14,422 nt of DNA from JALZUU01 sp964441245 (GTDB lineage Bacteria > Bacteroidota > Bacteroidia > Chitinophagales > Saprospiraceae), in the NCBI GenBank assembly GCA_964441245.1, contig CAYTVR010000185.1, forward strand, positions 1 to 14,422, given 5' to 3'. Under the pieces are notes generated by a model that was given only the letters and a program-made list of their open reading frames with translations, did not search any database and was not told where the DNA came from. The position numbers were made by a program, and so were the translations under genes. Below are positions 6,498-14,422 of this stretch, in pieces (within the stretch, counting starts at the first letter, position 1; the number at the start of each line of letters is the position of its first letter).

Positions 6498-7544
6498 TTA
6501 TTTATGTTGATTAATAAATTCAATGACTTTGTCTGCAAAAAGATCGGGCTCAGTAGCCATTGGGACGTGCCCCGATTTCTCAAAAATGAAAATTTCTTTA
6601 TCAGTAGAACCTAAATTGTCAAATGCTTCCTGGGCAATTACCGTAGGAACAACAAGATCATATTTACCAAAAAGTACTAAAGATGGTATTGTAATTTCAG
6701 CTAATTGATCTGTAAAAGACACCTTCTCATAAACCCCTCTTTTATTAATTAGTAGATGACTTGTTATAATTTTATTCCAAAAAGCTCTTATGCCATTATT
6801 AAATAGGGACTCAAGACTTAGATCGAATTTAGATTCATTAATAACATTGTCTGCTGCAAGTTTGTCTTCTCCTTTACCTGAAGCATTATTTAATTTACTA
6901 TAGTCATTAAAATTATAATTAGGGTCAGTATTTTGCACTAAATCAAGTATACCTTCCCAATAATCAACGCTATTTTCTAAAGCTATTTGCTCATTGGCCA
7001 TTTTATTTAAACTAGCCTGATAGGCATTATATTCTCCTTTTGGATCGTGCGAACCATCAACATTGATCCATCCCAAAAAATCTTCCTGTTTTTTTAATAA
7101 GACCGCTGGACCTAAAGTCCCTCCCCAACTATGCCCCAATAAAAATAGCTTAGAGTCGTCACCGTATTTTGTCTTGATTACCTTTGCTAAAGCCAATACA
7201 TCTTCAGCCATTATATCAACACTTATATCTTTTCCACTGTAATTTCCTTGCGAATTTCCAGAGCCTCTTTGATCAAAATAAACAACAGCATTGTTTTTTT
7301 CAATCTCGGTTCTAATGGTGTTCAATCTATATGACAATCCATTTCCACCAGGACCACCATGTAGTATGATTAGGAATACTTTTTCAGAGCCATTGCCATG
7401 AATGTGGGCAGGCATATCAGCGTTCTTATGCCTTACATAAATGGTTTCATTTAAGTCATTTAGGTTTATGTCCTCTTTGGAACAAGAGAAAATACTCAGA
7501 GCCATTATTGTAATGGCAATTATTTTTAGTTTACTTGGAATCAT
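6498..7544 (-). CDS. Lipoprotein alpha/beta hydrolase, S33 prolyl-aminopeptidase-like
   Basis: This 348-residue protein is exported and lipid-anchored: a hydrophobic N-terminus ends in the lipobox LSIFSC, with C21 as the modified residue. The hydrolase fold shows HGGPGG (62-67, oxyanion loop), DQRGSG (91-96), nucleophile S139 in GHSWGG, D296 in GKYDLVVP and H326 in SGHVPMATEPD, so the catalytic triad is complete. HGGPG plus DQRGSG is the signature of the S33 family (proline iminopeptidase and relatives). Sequence alone cannot separate a peptidase from a general esterase. The extracytoplasmic location suggests it acts on imported or secreted peptides or esters. It reads towards the peptide array (convergent) across a 548-bp gap. 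A 130-bp gap separates it from the serine hydrolase upstream, so co-transcription is possible but not obvious. Confidence 0.88.
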   Translation of the reverse strand: MIPSKLKIIAITIMALSIFSCSKEDINLNDLNETIYVRHKNADMPAHIHGNGSEKVFLIILHGGPGGNGLSYRLNTIRTEIEKNNAVVYFDQRGSGNSQGNYSGKDISVDIMAEDVLALAKVIKTKYGDDSKLFLLGHSWGGTLGPAVLLKKQEDFLGWINVDGSHDPKGEYNAYQASLNKMANEQIALENSVDYWEGILDLVQNTDPNYNFNDYSKLNNASGKGEDKLAADNVINESKFDLSLESLFNNGIRAFWNKIITSHLLINKRGVYEKVSFTDQLAEITIPSLVLFGKYDLVVPTVIAQEAFDNLGSTDKEIFIFEKSGHVPMATEPDLFADKVIEFINQHK

Positions 7545-7674
7545 TTTTTGAATTGTTTTTTCTTTTTAAAATTAAGAACCTGATTAAATGCTATGTGTCA
7601 AACTGCAATCTCACATTAATTACTTTTGTCAAAAAAATTAAATAAGTTCTAACACGATGACTGTATTGGACTGA

Positions 7675-9054
7675 TTACATTTTTATTATCCGTTCCGTAT
7701 ACACATTGTTGCCTGTCCGAAATTTCAAGAAATAAATTCCATTAGGAACATTGGTATCCAATTGAATTAAATGCTCACCAGTCGTTTGTGCTCCTAAAAA
7801 CCATTCCTCAACTTTTAATCCTATTTCATTATATAACGCTACCTGAACTTCGGTTCTGTTTTGGCTTTCATATTTTAGCGTAAATGCATCAGAAAAAGGG
7901 TTTGGAAATATATCAATAGATTCATTTGAGCTCAAATATTCTGTATTTGTGCTTATTGAATATTCATAATAAGCACAGGCCAATTCTACAGCGAGTTCAA
8001 GGGTTAACTCCGGATTTGTTGCATCATTACATTGAACGGAAACTGCGATATCATTTTCTGGATTATAAAAAGCAGAAGCAGTGTAGAAAGTTTCTCCATC
8101 ATGCCCCAGAAAATGTCCGCAAGGACTTGCCTCAAAAATAACTACTCCTAAACCATAATTTGAAGAAGGCATCCCTAAGGTGAACAAGGAATCCATAGTA
8201 GCTGCTTCCAGAATATTTCCTGAATAAAGGTCATAGGCCCATTTGGCAAGGTCAGAGGGAGTACTAGCGTAAGCACCCGCTGCTCCTGAGCCTGAAAAAA
8301 CAGAGCTAAGAATATATCCTTGTTCTACAATATCAATAGGATTAGGGCCAATGATATTACTGGTATCTGCAAAGATATGGGCAAGTTCTGTTAAGTCTGA
8401 TTCATAAGGAGGGACTGTGAAAGATGGATAATTTGCACCAAAATCGAATAACTCCCTTGCTTCAAGATAGTAAGCTTGTCCACTTATTTCTTCAATGATT
8501 AGCCCCAACAAAAGGTAATTGGAATTAGAATACGAAAACTGAGTTCCCGGAGCGAAAATTGGAGAATCAAGGAAGTTTTCCAATATAAATTCCGCTGTTA
8601 CTAATTCCGATAGATTCGATAAATAATAATCCAGTATGTCATTGGGATGTTCTGAAAAATTATAAATTCCACTAGTATGATTTAATAATTGACGGATAGT
8701 CACGTCGGGAGGAATGTTTGCCATCGTATCTAGATAGAACGAAATAGGGTCACTAAGAGAAAGTAAGCCGTCTTCCATCATACGTAGAATTGTAGCAGAA
8801 ATAATGGTCTTACTAATACTCCCCATTCCAAAGGCAGAATTAGGAGTAAGTAATGAATCTGTACTATGTAGTCCTGCAGCAGCAGCCCATTGATTGTCCG
8901 CTGAAATTACAGACACACTTAAACCTGTAGCGCCAGTATCGGAAATCTTTTCGTCCAGAATAATTTGAAAAACATTTTGAAGCTCCGTCGAAAATTGAGC
9001 TTTAACTAAAAAGGATAAGCTCATCATTAATACAAATAAATAGGTTTTTTTCAT
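7675..9054 (-). CDS. T9SS-secreted serine hydrolase (beta-lactamase/DD-peptidase fold)
   Basis: This 459-residue protein has a signal peptide (1-19, FLVKA then Q) and a beta-lactamase-type domain (PF00144) at about 25-350. Catalytic motifs are visible: S79-I-S-K82 (SxxK), Y175-S-N177 (YxN) and H318-D-G320 (the KTG-equivalent HxG). HTSG at 126-129 is also typical. Residues of about 375-459 form a type A T9SS C-terminal sorting domain: it starts IDIFPNPFSDAFTL and ends NGIYFLKF with a final RIIKM. The protein should therefore cross the outer membrane through the PorSS machinery and end up on the surface or released. Homologues include D-aminopeptidases, esterases and penicillin-binding-like carboxypeptidases; the substrate here is unknown. 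It lies on the same strand as the S33-like lipoprotein, so the two hydrolases may serve peptide or cell-wall scavenging. Confidence 0.9.
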   Translation of the reverse strand: MKKTYLFVLMMSLSFLVKAQFSTELQNVFQIILDEKISDTGATGLSVSVISADNQWAAAAGLHSTDSLLTPNSAFGMGSISKTIISATILRMMEDGLLSLSDPISFYLDTMANIPPDVTIRQLLNHTSGIYNFSEHPNDILDYYLSNLSELVTAEFILENFLDSPIFAPGTQFSYSNSNYLLLGLIIEEISGQAYYLEARELFDFGANYPSFTVPPYESDLTELAHIFADTSNIIGPNPIDIVEQGYILSSVFSGSGAAGAYASTPSDLAKWAYDLYSGNILEAATMDSLFTLGMPSSNYGLGVVIFEASPCGHFLGHDGETFYTASAFYNPENDIAVSVQCNDATNPELTLELAVELACAYYEYSISTNTEYLSSNESIDIFPNPFSDAFTLKYESQNRTEVQVALYNEIGLKVEEWFLGAQTTGEHLIQLDTNVPNGIYFLKFRTGNNVYTERIIKM

Positions 9055-9135
9055 TGGTTGTAAAGTTTTAAATTTTAATTAAATTGTTCTTGAATTGTAT
9101 TTTGTTTTTTAATTGTAAAATTATATTGGCAGTAG

Positions 9136-9291
9136 TTATTCTATTCCAAATGTCTCTTTCGGACCTTGTGCAAAAAAGTCTTCAAAAGTATCATCATGAC
9201 CTCCACTTCCAACAATAATATTTGCATTTTTCGATTCCAAAAAGTCAACTTCTTCAGGCGGATATAAAGATTGATAAACATACTTATAGTA
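9136..9291 (-). pseudogene. C-terminal protein remnant without start codon
   Basis: A 51-codon open stretch follows an in-frame stop (9292-9294) and has no ATG. Its translation looks like a real, acidic soluble protein: YQSLYPPEEVDFLESKNAN, then IIVGSGGHDDTFEDFFAQG, then PKETFGIE and TAA. The balanced composition, with GSGGHDD and paired aromatics, is unlike the noise in other frames of this AT-rich gap. I do not recognise the family. The most likely reading is the 3' end of a gene whose front was deleted. A non-standard start or plain coincidence remains possible. Confidence 0.4.
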
Positions 9292-9351
9292 TTAAATTAG
9301 TAGCTAAATTAAACCGTTTGAAAGGTGTCGTTTTTGATAATGTTTTTTGTA

Positions 9352-9963
9352 TTATTTTTTCTTTTTAAAATTAAATCTGTGACCGTATTGTAAAGAGAAG
9401 ACGGGCAACACTCCAGCATTATAAGGAGCTCTTAAGGCGCAGTTGAGATTAAGATACCAGCCAGAATGTCTTTTCCCTTGACGAAGCCTTCCTATGCCAA
9501 ATGCAATTGACGGTGCGTAGTAATTTCTTCCAGGAAATCGAACTTTGGATACTTCATCTCCTTTTACCTCAAAAGTCTCCGGTAGAAAAGAACGATAATA
9601 ACCCAATGGATTTATCTCGATATTTATTTGTCGTCTTTTTGAATTTGTCCTTCGCCAAATGAGGCCGTAGAAGGTATGTAAGCCGTTGTCCGTTTGGGTG
9701 GTGAAGTTTGTTGAAAAACCTAAGCTTCCATTGAATAAAAGTTGGCGAGTAACTGTTTTTTGCCCTTTCTTTTTTTCTTTAACCTTCTCCTTTTCTTTCC
9801 AAACATATTCAGCACCAAGGTTAAGTCCGTTATCCCATATTATATTTCCATAATACCCTACTTTAAAATCAGCCTTCTCTAAAAAGGAAGAATTATCTGT
9901 TTGGCTTTGAGCATTAACATGTAATACAAGAAGGAGGATTATCGCTTTCAAAATTAATTTCAT
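9352..9963 (-). CDS. Exported protein, probable small outer-membrane beta-barrel
   Basis: A 203-residue protein of unrecognised family. A signal peptide is clear (1-18: basic start, ILLLVLHVNA, then Q). The mature part is rich in alternating polar and aromatic residues, such as YYGNIIWDNGLNLGAEYVW, NGLHTFYGLIWRRT, SGWYLNLNCALRAP and VFSLQYGHRFNF, the pattern of antiparallel barrel strands separated by turns. A lysine/glutamate-rich stretch at about 56-68 (KEKEKVKEKKKG) would be an exposed loop. The chain ends RFNFKKKK; barrels usually end on an aromatic residue, so the four lysines are an unusual tail. The gene is divergent from the hybrid kinase across 409 bp and is followed by the remnant at 9136-9291. 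Function is unknown; the barrel topology is inferred. Confidence 0.75.
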   Translation of the reverse strand: MKLILKAIILLLVLHVNAQSQTDNSSFLEKADFKVGYYGNIIWDNGLNLGAEYVWKEKEKVKEKKKGQKTVTRQLLFNGSLGFSTNFTTQTDNGLHTFYGLIWRRTNSKRRQINIEINPLGYYRSFLPETFEVKGDEVSKVRFPGRNYYAPSIAFGIGRLRQGKRHSGWYLNLNCALRAPYNAGVLPVFSLQYGHRFNFKKKK

Positions 9964-10260
9964 ACTGTCAAATTTTTTATAACTTAAAGTTCTACCATTC
10001 TATGGTCTAGGAAAGAGAGAAAGGTTGCCTGGGCTTTAATAATTTTGATGGTGATTATCAAAAGTTAAGAGTTTTGGAATCATTGCTGTGAAAGAATGAT
10101 AGATATTGTTTATTTCGTCTATGGATTCAAGATTTCGTTTTGAAATCTCAATTTTTTGTGACAATGGTATTATATTAGTCGCATATAAATTTTGAATAAC
10201 ATAGCTAAACTTAATAGGGGTACTTCTTAAGCTTTAGTTCTACTGTTACTAAGGTGTATT

Positions 10261-10300
10261 TTAATACTTCTTTATACTTTTTAATACTTCTTTACACTTT
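10261..10300 (+). repeat. Two tandem 20-bp repeats upstream of the hybrid kinase
   Basis: The 20-mer TTAATACTTCTTTATACTTT is followed directly by a copy with one change (T to C in TTTACAC). The pair ends 72 bp before the kinase ATG. A repeat period of two helical turns places both copies on the same DNA face, as expected for a regulator binding side by side, although slippage in low-complexity DNA would give the same picture. Confidence 0.6.
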
Positions 10301-10306
10301 TTGACT

Positions 10307-10337
10307 TTTCGAAAAAACAATATTGCTTTAATCTTTG
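10307..10337 (+). promoter_or_regulatory. Possible Bacteroidota-type promoter for the hybrid kinase gene
   Basis: AATCTTTG (10330-10337) matches the TAnnTTTG -7 element except at its first base. A TTTC (10307-10310) lies 19 bp upstream, within the usual spacing for the -33 TTTG element but with one mismatch. Transcription would start roughly 10 bp downstream, leaving a short leader before the ATG at 10373. The match is weak. Confidence 0.3.
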
Positions 10338-10372
10338 CAAATTTGTAAAACAAACTAGGGCGGGTTTAAAAA

Positions 10373-13300
10373 ATGGAAAAGGCCAATGCATACTTATTGA
10401 TTAGAATAAAAGAAAAGCTTTGTCTTTTTCTAAGGTTTGCCTTGTCGAAGAAGTACTTCACTGTCCTGATATTTAGCCTTTCTTTTTTATGGTGCCCTTG
10501 TCTTTTAAAAGGTCAATTGGGAAATATAAATGTCGAAAGAACAAGTGCCATATATGGTCTGCCCAATGGTTACATCAGATCTATATTTGAAGACAGTTAC
10601 GGGTATTTGTGGTTTGGTACCAGGGAAGGGATATTTAGATATGATGGATATGAATTCAAAGCTTTTCGACATGATATTTTTGATGAGGAAAGCTTGTCTC
10701 ATCCTAATGTTAATTCAATATTTGAAGACCGTGCAGGAAGCCTGTGGATTGCAACTAGCTTCGGGCTAAGTTTATTTGATCGTCGAACGGAAAAGTTTGA
10801 TCGGTTTTATCCTGCTGACGATATCTCCTTAGAGGCGAAGACTAAAAATGATATTTCCAATATCATAGAAATAACAGAAGGAAAACTATTGTTGGCTGTT
10901 AGAACTAAACTTTTTCTTTTTGACAAAAAAGAAAAAATGTTTTCGTCAGTTCCAATAAATGGAGCAAATGGAAAAAGCTATTTTATTAGAAACTTTCTTA
11001 AAGATCAGGATAAAATATGGATAGGTACCAACAACGGACTCCTAAAGTACCAGTTAGCTGATAATACTTGTTCTGTTGTTTCAGAACCTATTCTTACAAG
11101 CATAAATTCACCTGTAAGTGGTTTAATTAAAGACAAGGACAATAACATTTGGATTGCTACACCAAAGCAATTGACCAAATACAATACTAAAAATCACCAA
11201 AGGCAAAATATTGAGTTGCCGGCTCATTTGTCAGCATCGTCATTGATCTATATTTATAAAGGAAGAGGTGATCAACTTTGGATGGCTTTTTCTAATAACG
11301 GATTAGTATTGCTTGATCCGAAAACTCAAAAATTTAGTTATTTCACCCATAATCCCTTACAGACGAATAGTCTGAGCAGTAATTCTGTGACGCGGATTTT
11401 TGAGGATCGATTTGGTAATATCTGGGTTGGCACAAACAATGGTATTTCTAAATTGCATATGGATGATTCCGGTTTCAAGTTTATTCAAACTATCGAGACT
11501 GATGGTAATACTGCGAATAATATTCACCGGATGATTGTGGATGGTGATGGGACCATCTTTTTGAAAACTGCTGAAGGATATTTTTCAAAAAAGTCTGATG
11601 AAACAAAAGGTGTCAAAATTCAGGAACTAGATGGCTTGACCACCAGTCTCGGTTGGGACTCTTTTTTAGAAGACAAGGAAGGGGGGATATGGCTGACAGT
11701 AAGTAGAAATGGAATTTTTAGAAAGGCTAAAAATGACAATGCGTTTTTGAAAATGAATTACGGAGATTCCTTGTCTTCTGTTGGTTATTTCAAAATCGTT
11801 TTGGATAACTTCGATGATGATGTTTTATGGCTAGGAACCACATTGGGACTATGCCGCCTAAACTGGAAATCAGGAGAAAGAAAATGGTTTTTCCCAAGAG
11901 CAGATATTCCCTCTGTGGAGAGCAACCGTATCGTTATTTTTGAACAGTTTGACAAAAATCAAATCTGGCTATATTATACCTATTCAAAAAGCATCGGGTA
12001 TCTTGATATTAAAGAAGGCGTCTTCAAATTGATCAATATTCCTGAAGATAAAATAAAATATTTTGAAGGGCATATGAAAGATATAGCCATCGGGAAAGAT
12101 GGAAATTTATGGCTTGCCTCTTTGTATGGCTTGACCAATTATAATATTCATAGTGAAGAACTAAAAATCTACGGGAAAAAAGATGGGCTTGCCGAAAATG
12201 AACTTCAGGCAATACTTATAGATAATAATGAAAACCTTTGGATGAGTGGGCATCGCTTTATTTCAATGTACAACGTAGAGAAGGACAGCTTTATCAATTA
12301 CTATGATACAAAACGAATGCAAAACTTCCAATCACGAAGTAGATCTATCTCTAAAAATGGAAATATTCTATTTGGATCAATCAATGGTGTTTATACTTTT
12401 AACCCTGATCGTCTAAAGAAAAACCCTAATCCACCTGAGTTGGTGTTGACCAATTTTAAAGTAAATAACGAGAATTTTATATTGCCGGAAGCTTTTGAAA
12501 AGACAAAATCAATAACCTTATCCAGTGATCAAAACAATATGACTTTTGAATTTTCCGGTTTGCATTATATTGAGCCGGCAGGTATTGAGTACAAATGTAT
12601 TCTCGAAGGTTATGAAAATACATGGCGTTATTTAGGCGTAGAACATAAGGTAAGATATACCAACTTGAGTTATGGCGATTATACTTTTAAAGTATCAGCA
12701 GCTAATTCGGATGGCGTTTGGAATGAGGAGGGTATTGTTATTCCAGTAAAAATCAGTCCGGCCTTCTGGCAAACAATGTGGTTCAAAGCACTCGCATTTT
12801 TTACTGTTTTTTTAATAGGTGTTTTGTTTTTCAGGAATAGAAAAAAACAATTTTCATTGCAAAGACAAAAAGAGATAGCCGAACAATCCGCTGCTTACAA
12901 AACCCGATTTCTGGCTGATGTTAGTCATGAAATTCGAACGCCTATGAATGCGATAATCGGATTGAGTAAACTTACAATGGAAACCAAACTTGATGACAAA
13001 CAACAGCAGTTTGTGAACGCCATACAAGAGTCTTCTAAAAACCTACTGGCTATTATCAATGACCTACTGGATTTTACCAAACTGGAATCTGGAAAATTTC
13101 AATTTAATAAAAAGCATTTTGATCTTTCAAGAGTCATTAAAAATATCGAAAACACCCTGGGCTATACCGCAAAAGAAAAAGGATTAAAATTTAATATCAA
13201 TTTAGCTGAGGGGATTCCAAAAAAGCTGGAAGGAGATCCCATCCGATTAAACCAGATACTAACGAACCTGATTGGAAATGCAATTAAATTTACCAATGAA

Positions 13301-14017
13301 GGTCATGTAAATTTGAATGTCTTGGTTGAAAATGAGACGGATCGATCTATGCGATTGAAGTTTGAAATCGAAGATACGGGGATTGGTATCCCGCAAGATA
13401 AATTAGATTTTATATTCGGTAGTTGGAATCAGACTGACGCCGGTGTTAATAAGGGAATGGAAGGGACGGGACTTGGTTTAGCGATTGCCAAGCAATTAGT
13501 AGAAAGACAAAAGGGTAAGCTCGAATTAAGTAGTGAAGTAGGAGAGGGCACCTTGATTTCCTTTGCACTTACTTTCGAAAAAGTTTTAGTAGGTGAAAAT
13601 GCTAAGGATGTTTTTCAATCTGATCTTATAACTGGCCACCTGAACATCCTGGTGGTTGAGGATACTTATTTTAATCAAATGCTTCTTGAAGAATTGCTCA
13701 AGAAAAACATCAAAGACCTTTCAATAACGGTGGCTGAAAATGGTAAAATCGCAATTGATAAACTTCAAAAAGATGCTTTTGATATTATCCTGATGGATGT
13801 AAAAATGCCTGTGATGAATGGTTTTGAAGCAACGCGGTTGATCCGAAAAATGGAGGATGAAAAATTAAGAAATATCCCAATCATTGCCGTAACAGCAAAT
13901 GCGGTCCAGGATCAGTTAGACAAATGCAAAGCGGCAGGAATGAATAATTACATTACAAAACCTATAGACGAGCAGGATCTGCTTCGCAAAATATACTTAC
14001 ACACTCAAAATAAATAG
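10373..14017 (+). CDS. Hybrid beta-propeller sensor kinase with receiver, no HTH
   Basis: A 1214-residue inner-membrane hybrid kinase. A hydrophobic export segment (about 28-48) precedes a periplasmic propeller with Reg_prop blades such as DSYGYLWFGTREGIFRYDG, DRAGSLWIATSFGLSLFD, DRFGNIWVGTNNGISKLH and DGNLWLASLYGLTNYN. A Y_Y_Y domain (about 719-782) and one membrane helix (about 802-821) follow. The cytoplasmic part has HisKA with H852 in DVSHEIRTPMNAI, HATPase with N969 (NLIGNAIKF), DTGIGIP (about 1001) and GTGLGLA (about 1031), then a receiver with acidic VVED, D1142 (ILMDVKMPVMNGFEA) and K1196 (ITKPI). The chain ends there. Classical Bacteroidota hybrid systems continue into an AraC-type HTH, so this protein cannot bind DNA itself. 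The Hpt gene two bases downstream is the likely next step. Ligand unknown, often a glycan in this family. The N-terminus before the hydrophobic segment is rather long, but no better Met exists nearby. Confidence 0.93.
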   Translation: MEKANAYLLIRIKEKLCLFLRFALSKKYFTVLIFSLSFLWCPCLLKGQLGNINVERTSAIYGLPNGYIRSIFEDSYGYLWFGTREGIFRYDGYEFKAFRHDIFDEESLSHPNVNSIFEDRAGSLWIATSFGLSLFDRRTEKFDRFYPADDISLEAKTKNDISNIIEITEGKLLLAVRTKLFLFDKKEKMFSSVPINGANGKSYFIRNFLKDQDKIWIGTNNGLLKYQLADNTCSVVSEPILTSINSPVSGLIKDKDNNIWIATPKQLTKYNTKNHQRQNIELPAHLSASSLIYIYKGRGDQLWMAFSNNGLVLLDPKTQKFSYFTHNPLQTNSLSSNSVTRIFEDRFGNIWVGTNNGISKLHMDDSGFKFIQTIETDGNTANNIHRMIVDGDGTIFLKTAEGYFSKKSDETKGVKIQELDGLTTSLGWDSFLEDKEGGIWLTVSRNGIFRKAKNDNAFLKMNYGDSLSSVGYFKIVLDNFDDDVLWLGTTLGLCRLNWKSGERKWFFPRADIPSVESNRIVIFEQFDKNQIWLYYTYSKSIGYLDIKEGVFKLINIPEDKIKYFEGHMKDIAIGKDGNLWLASLYGLTNYNIHSEELKIYGKKDGLAENELQAILIDNNENLWMSGHRFISMYNVEKDSFINYYDTKRMQNFQSRSRSISKNGNILFGSINGVYTFNPDRLKKNPNPPELVLTNFKVNNENFILPEAFEKTKSITLSSDQNNMTFEFSGLHYIEPAGIEYKCILEGYENTWRYLGVEHKVRYTNLSYGDYTFKVSAANSDGVWNEEGIVIPVKISPAFWQTMWFKALAFFTVFLIGVLFFRNRKKQFSLQRQKEIAEQSAAYKTRFLADVSHEIRTPMNAIIGLSKLTMETKLDDKQQQFVNAIQESSKNLLAIINDLLDFTKLESGKFQFNKKHFDLSRVIKNIENTLGYTAKEKGLKFNINLAEGIPKKLEGDPIRLNQILTNLIGNAIKFTNEGHVNLNVLVENETDRSMRLKFEIEDTGIGIPQDKLDFIFGSWNQTDAGVNKGMEGTGLGLAIAKQLVERQKGKLELSSEVGEGTLISFALTFEKVLVGENAKDVFQSDLITGHLNILVVEDTYFNQMLLEELLKKNIKDLSITVAENGKIAIDKLQKDAFDIILMDVKMPVMNGFEATRLIRKMEDEKLRNIPIIAVTANAVQDQLDKCKAAGMNNYITKPIDEQDLLRKIYLHTQNK

Positions 14018-14019
14018 GA

Positions 14020-14343
14020 ATGATAGACTTGACAAGATTAGAAAATTTTTTGGATGGAAATGAAAAGATGGTCAATCGGTTTATTGATATTTTTAAAACA
14101 CAAACGCCGATTCAATTAGAGACACTTTCGAATGCAGTTTCTAAAAACGATTGGTCACAGGCCTCAATATCTGCTCATGCCATCAAAAGTCAATGCAATT
14201 ATTTAGGCCTGGATGATATCGCTGAGTTGGCCCATCGGATTGAGCAATTAGCAGAAAAGCAAACACAACTAAATCTCCTTCCCGGCCTCACGGCAACACT
14301 GCAAATTAAAGTTACTGAAGTTTTAAATCATAAATTGCCATGA
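14020..14343 (+). CDS. Stand-alone Hpt phosphotransfer protein
   Basis: A 107-residue cytoplasmic histidine phosphotransfer protein. The helical bundle carries the Hpt motif AHAIKSQCNYLG with phospho-acceptor H53, K56 and G63, followed by LDDIAELAHRIEQLAE. Length is typical of a single-domain Hpt. The ATG lies two bases after the kinase stop, and the coding end of the kinase (TAGGA) supplies a weak GGA upstream, so the pair is very probably translationally coupled. It should accept phosphate from D1142 of the kinase receiver and pass it to a response regulator encoded elsewhere. The gene ends in TGA with no clear terminator hairpin after it. Confidence 0.9.
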   Translation: MIDLTRLENFLDGNEKMVNRFIDIFKTQTPIQLETLSNAVSKNDWSQASISAHAIKSQCNYLGLDDIAELAHRIEQLAEKQTQLNLLPGLTATLQIKVTEVLNHKLP

Positions 14344-14422
14344 AGATTGCGAAGCTCCTTGTTGAGGCTGTTTCATAAAGTGTGTCAGCGGGCGGATTTC
14401 CCTTTAGATGCTATGATAAAAA
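14344..14422. other. Window end, possible insertion-sequence terminal repeat
   Basis: The last 79 bp hold no complete gene. GAGGCTGTTTCATAAAGTGT at 14364-14383, continuing GTCAG, resembles the terminal inverted repeats of IS256-like elements (purine-rich start, TGT, AT-rich, then TGTGT). No transposase frame or second end is visible, so this is a weak resemblance from memory of the family pattern. Confidence 0.2.

Larger units (their letters stand above)
9964..10372. other. Divergent intergenic region, barrel protein versus hybrid kinase
   Basis: These 409 bp must contain promoters for both divergent genes. The notable contents are a 20-bp tandem repeat (10261-10300) and a possible promoter (10307-10337) on the kinase side. 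No open frame looks like protein, and no RNA gene is evident. Confidence 0.5.

Noticed and set aside
7556..7575. TTTTTTCTTTTTAAAATTAA recurring near 9355
   Set aside because: One copy is intergenic and the other encodes the KKKK tail of the barrel protein. Low-complexity AT sequence explains the match.
7926..8141. Plus-strand frame inside the serine hydrolase gene
   Set aside because: It is antisense to a well-supported gene with a continuous catalytic domain and sorting domain.
10505..10769. Short open frames overlapping the start of the hybrid kinase on both strands
   Set aside because: They lie wholly inside the kinase coding region and have no protein-like features.

Overview
The window comes from a member of the Bacteroidota. 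The evidence is protein architecture: two Reg_prop/Y_Y_Y beta-propeller sensor kinases, a secreted hydrolase with a C-terminal type IX secretion (T9SS) sorting domain, and the general absence of strong Shine-Dalgarno sequences. The DNA is AT-rich, but the SulP end (1-800) looks richer in GC than the rest. A finer placement (a marine Saprospiria- or Cytophagia-like lineage) is only a guess.

Layout. Positions 1-797 (-) hold the 5' part of a SulP-family anion transporter gene. Positions 1116-4856 (-) hold a two-gene operon: a beta-propeller sensor histidine kinase of the LytS/His_kinase type, then a LytTR response regulator 12 bp downstream. Divergent from it, at 5302-5949 (+), is a tandem array of a tiny gene. 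Two intact copies (5546-5677 and 5803-5934) each encode a 43-residue double-glycine-leader peptide. A third, 5' copy (5304-5423) has lost its start codon and promoter region. The two intact copies share an operator-like block of TCAC repeats. Next comes about 550 bp without a convincing gene. Then follow, all on the minus strand, a lipoprotein alpha/beta hydrolase of the S33 type (6498-7544), a T9SS-exported serine hydrolase of the beta-lactamase/DD-peptidase fold (7675-9054), a start-less protein remnant (9136-9291) and a small exported, probably outer-membrane protein (9352-9963). From 10373 on the plus strand lie a 1214-residue hybrid sensor kinase and a 107-residue Hpt protein, which together look like a phosphorelay. 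The window ends in about 80 bp that may include an insertion-sequence end.

How the parts may work together. The most interesting unit is 1116-5949: a LytTR-type two-component system divergent from duplicated GG-leader micropeptide genes that share repeated promoter elements. Known peptide-pheromone circuits (ComCDE, Blp, Agr) combine LytTR regulators, a sensor kinase and a secreted peptide. This locus has the same kinds of parts, but the sensor is a periplasmic beta-propeller. The link between peptide and kinase is inference from position. No peptidase-containing ABC exporter or modification enzyme is encoded in the window. The second sensor (10373-14343) has a receiver but no DNA-binding domain, so its output must go through Hpt to another regulator.
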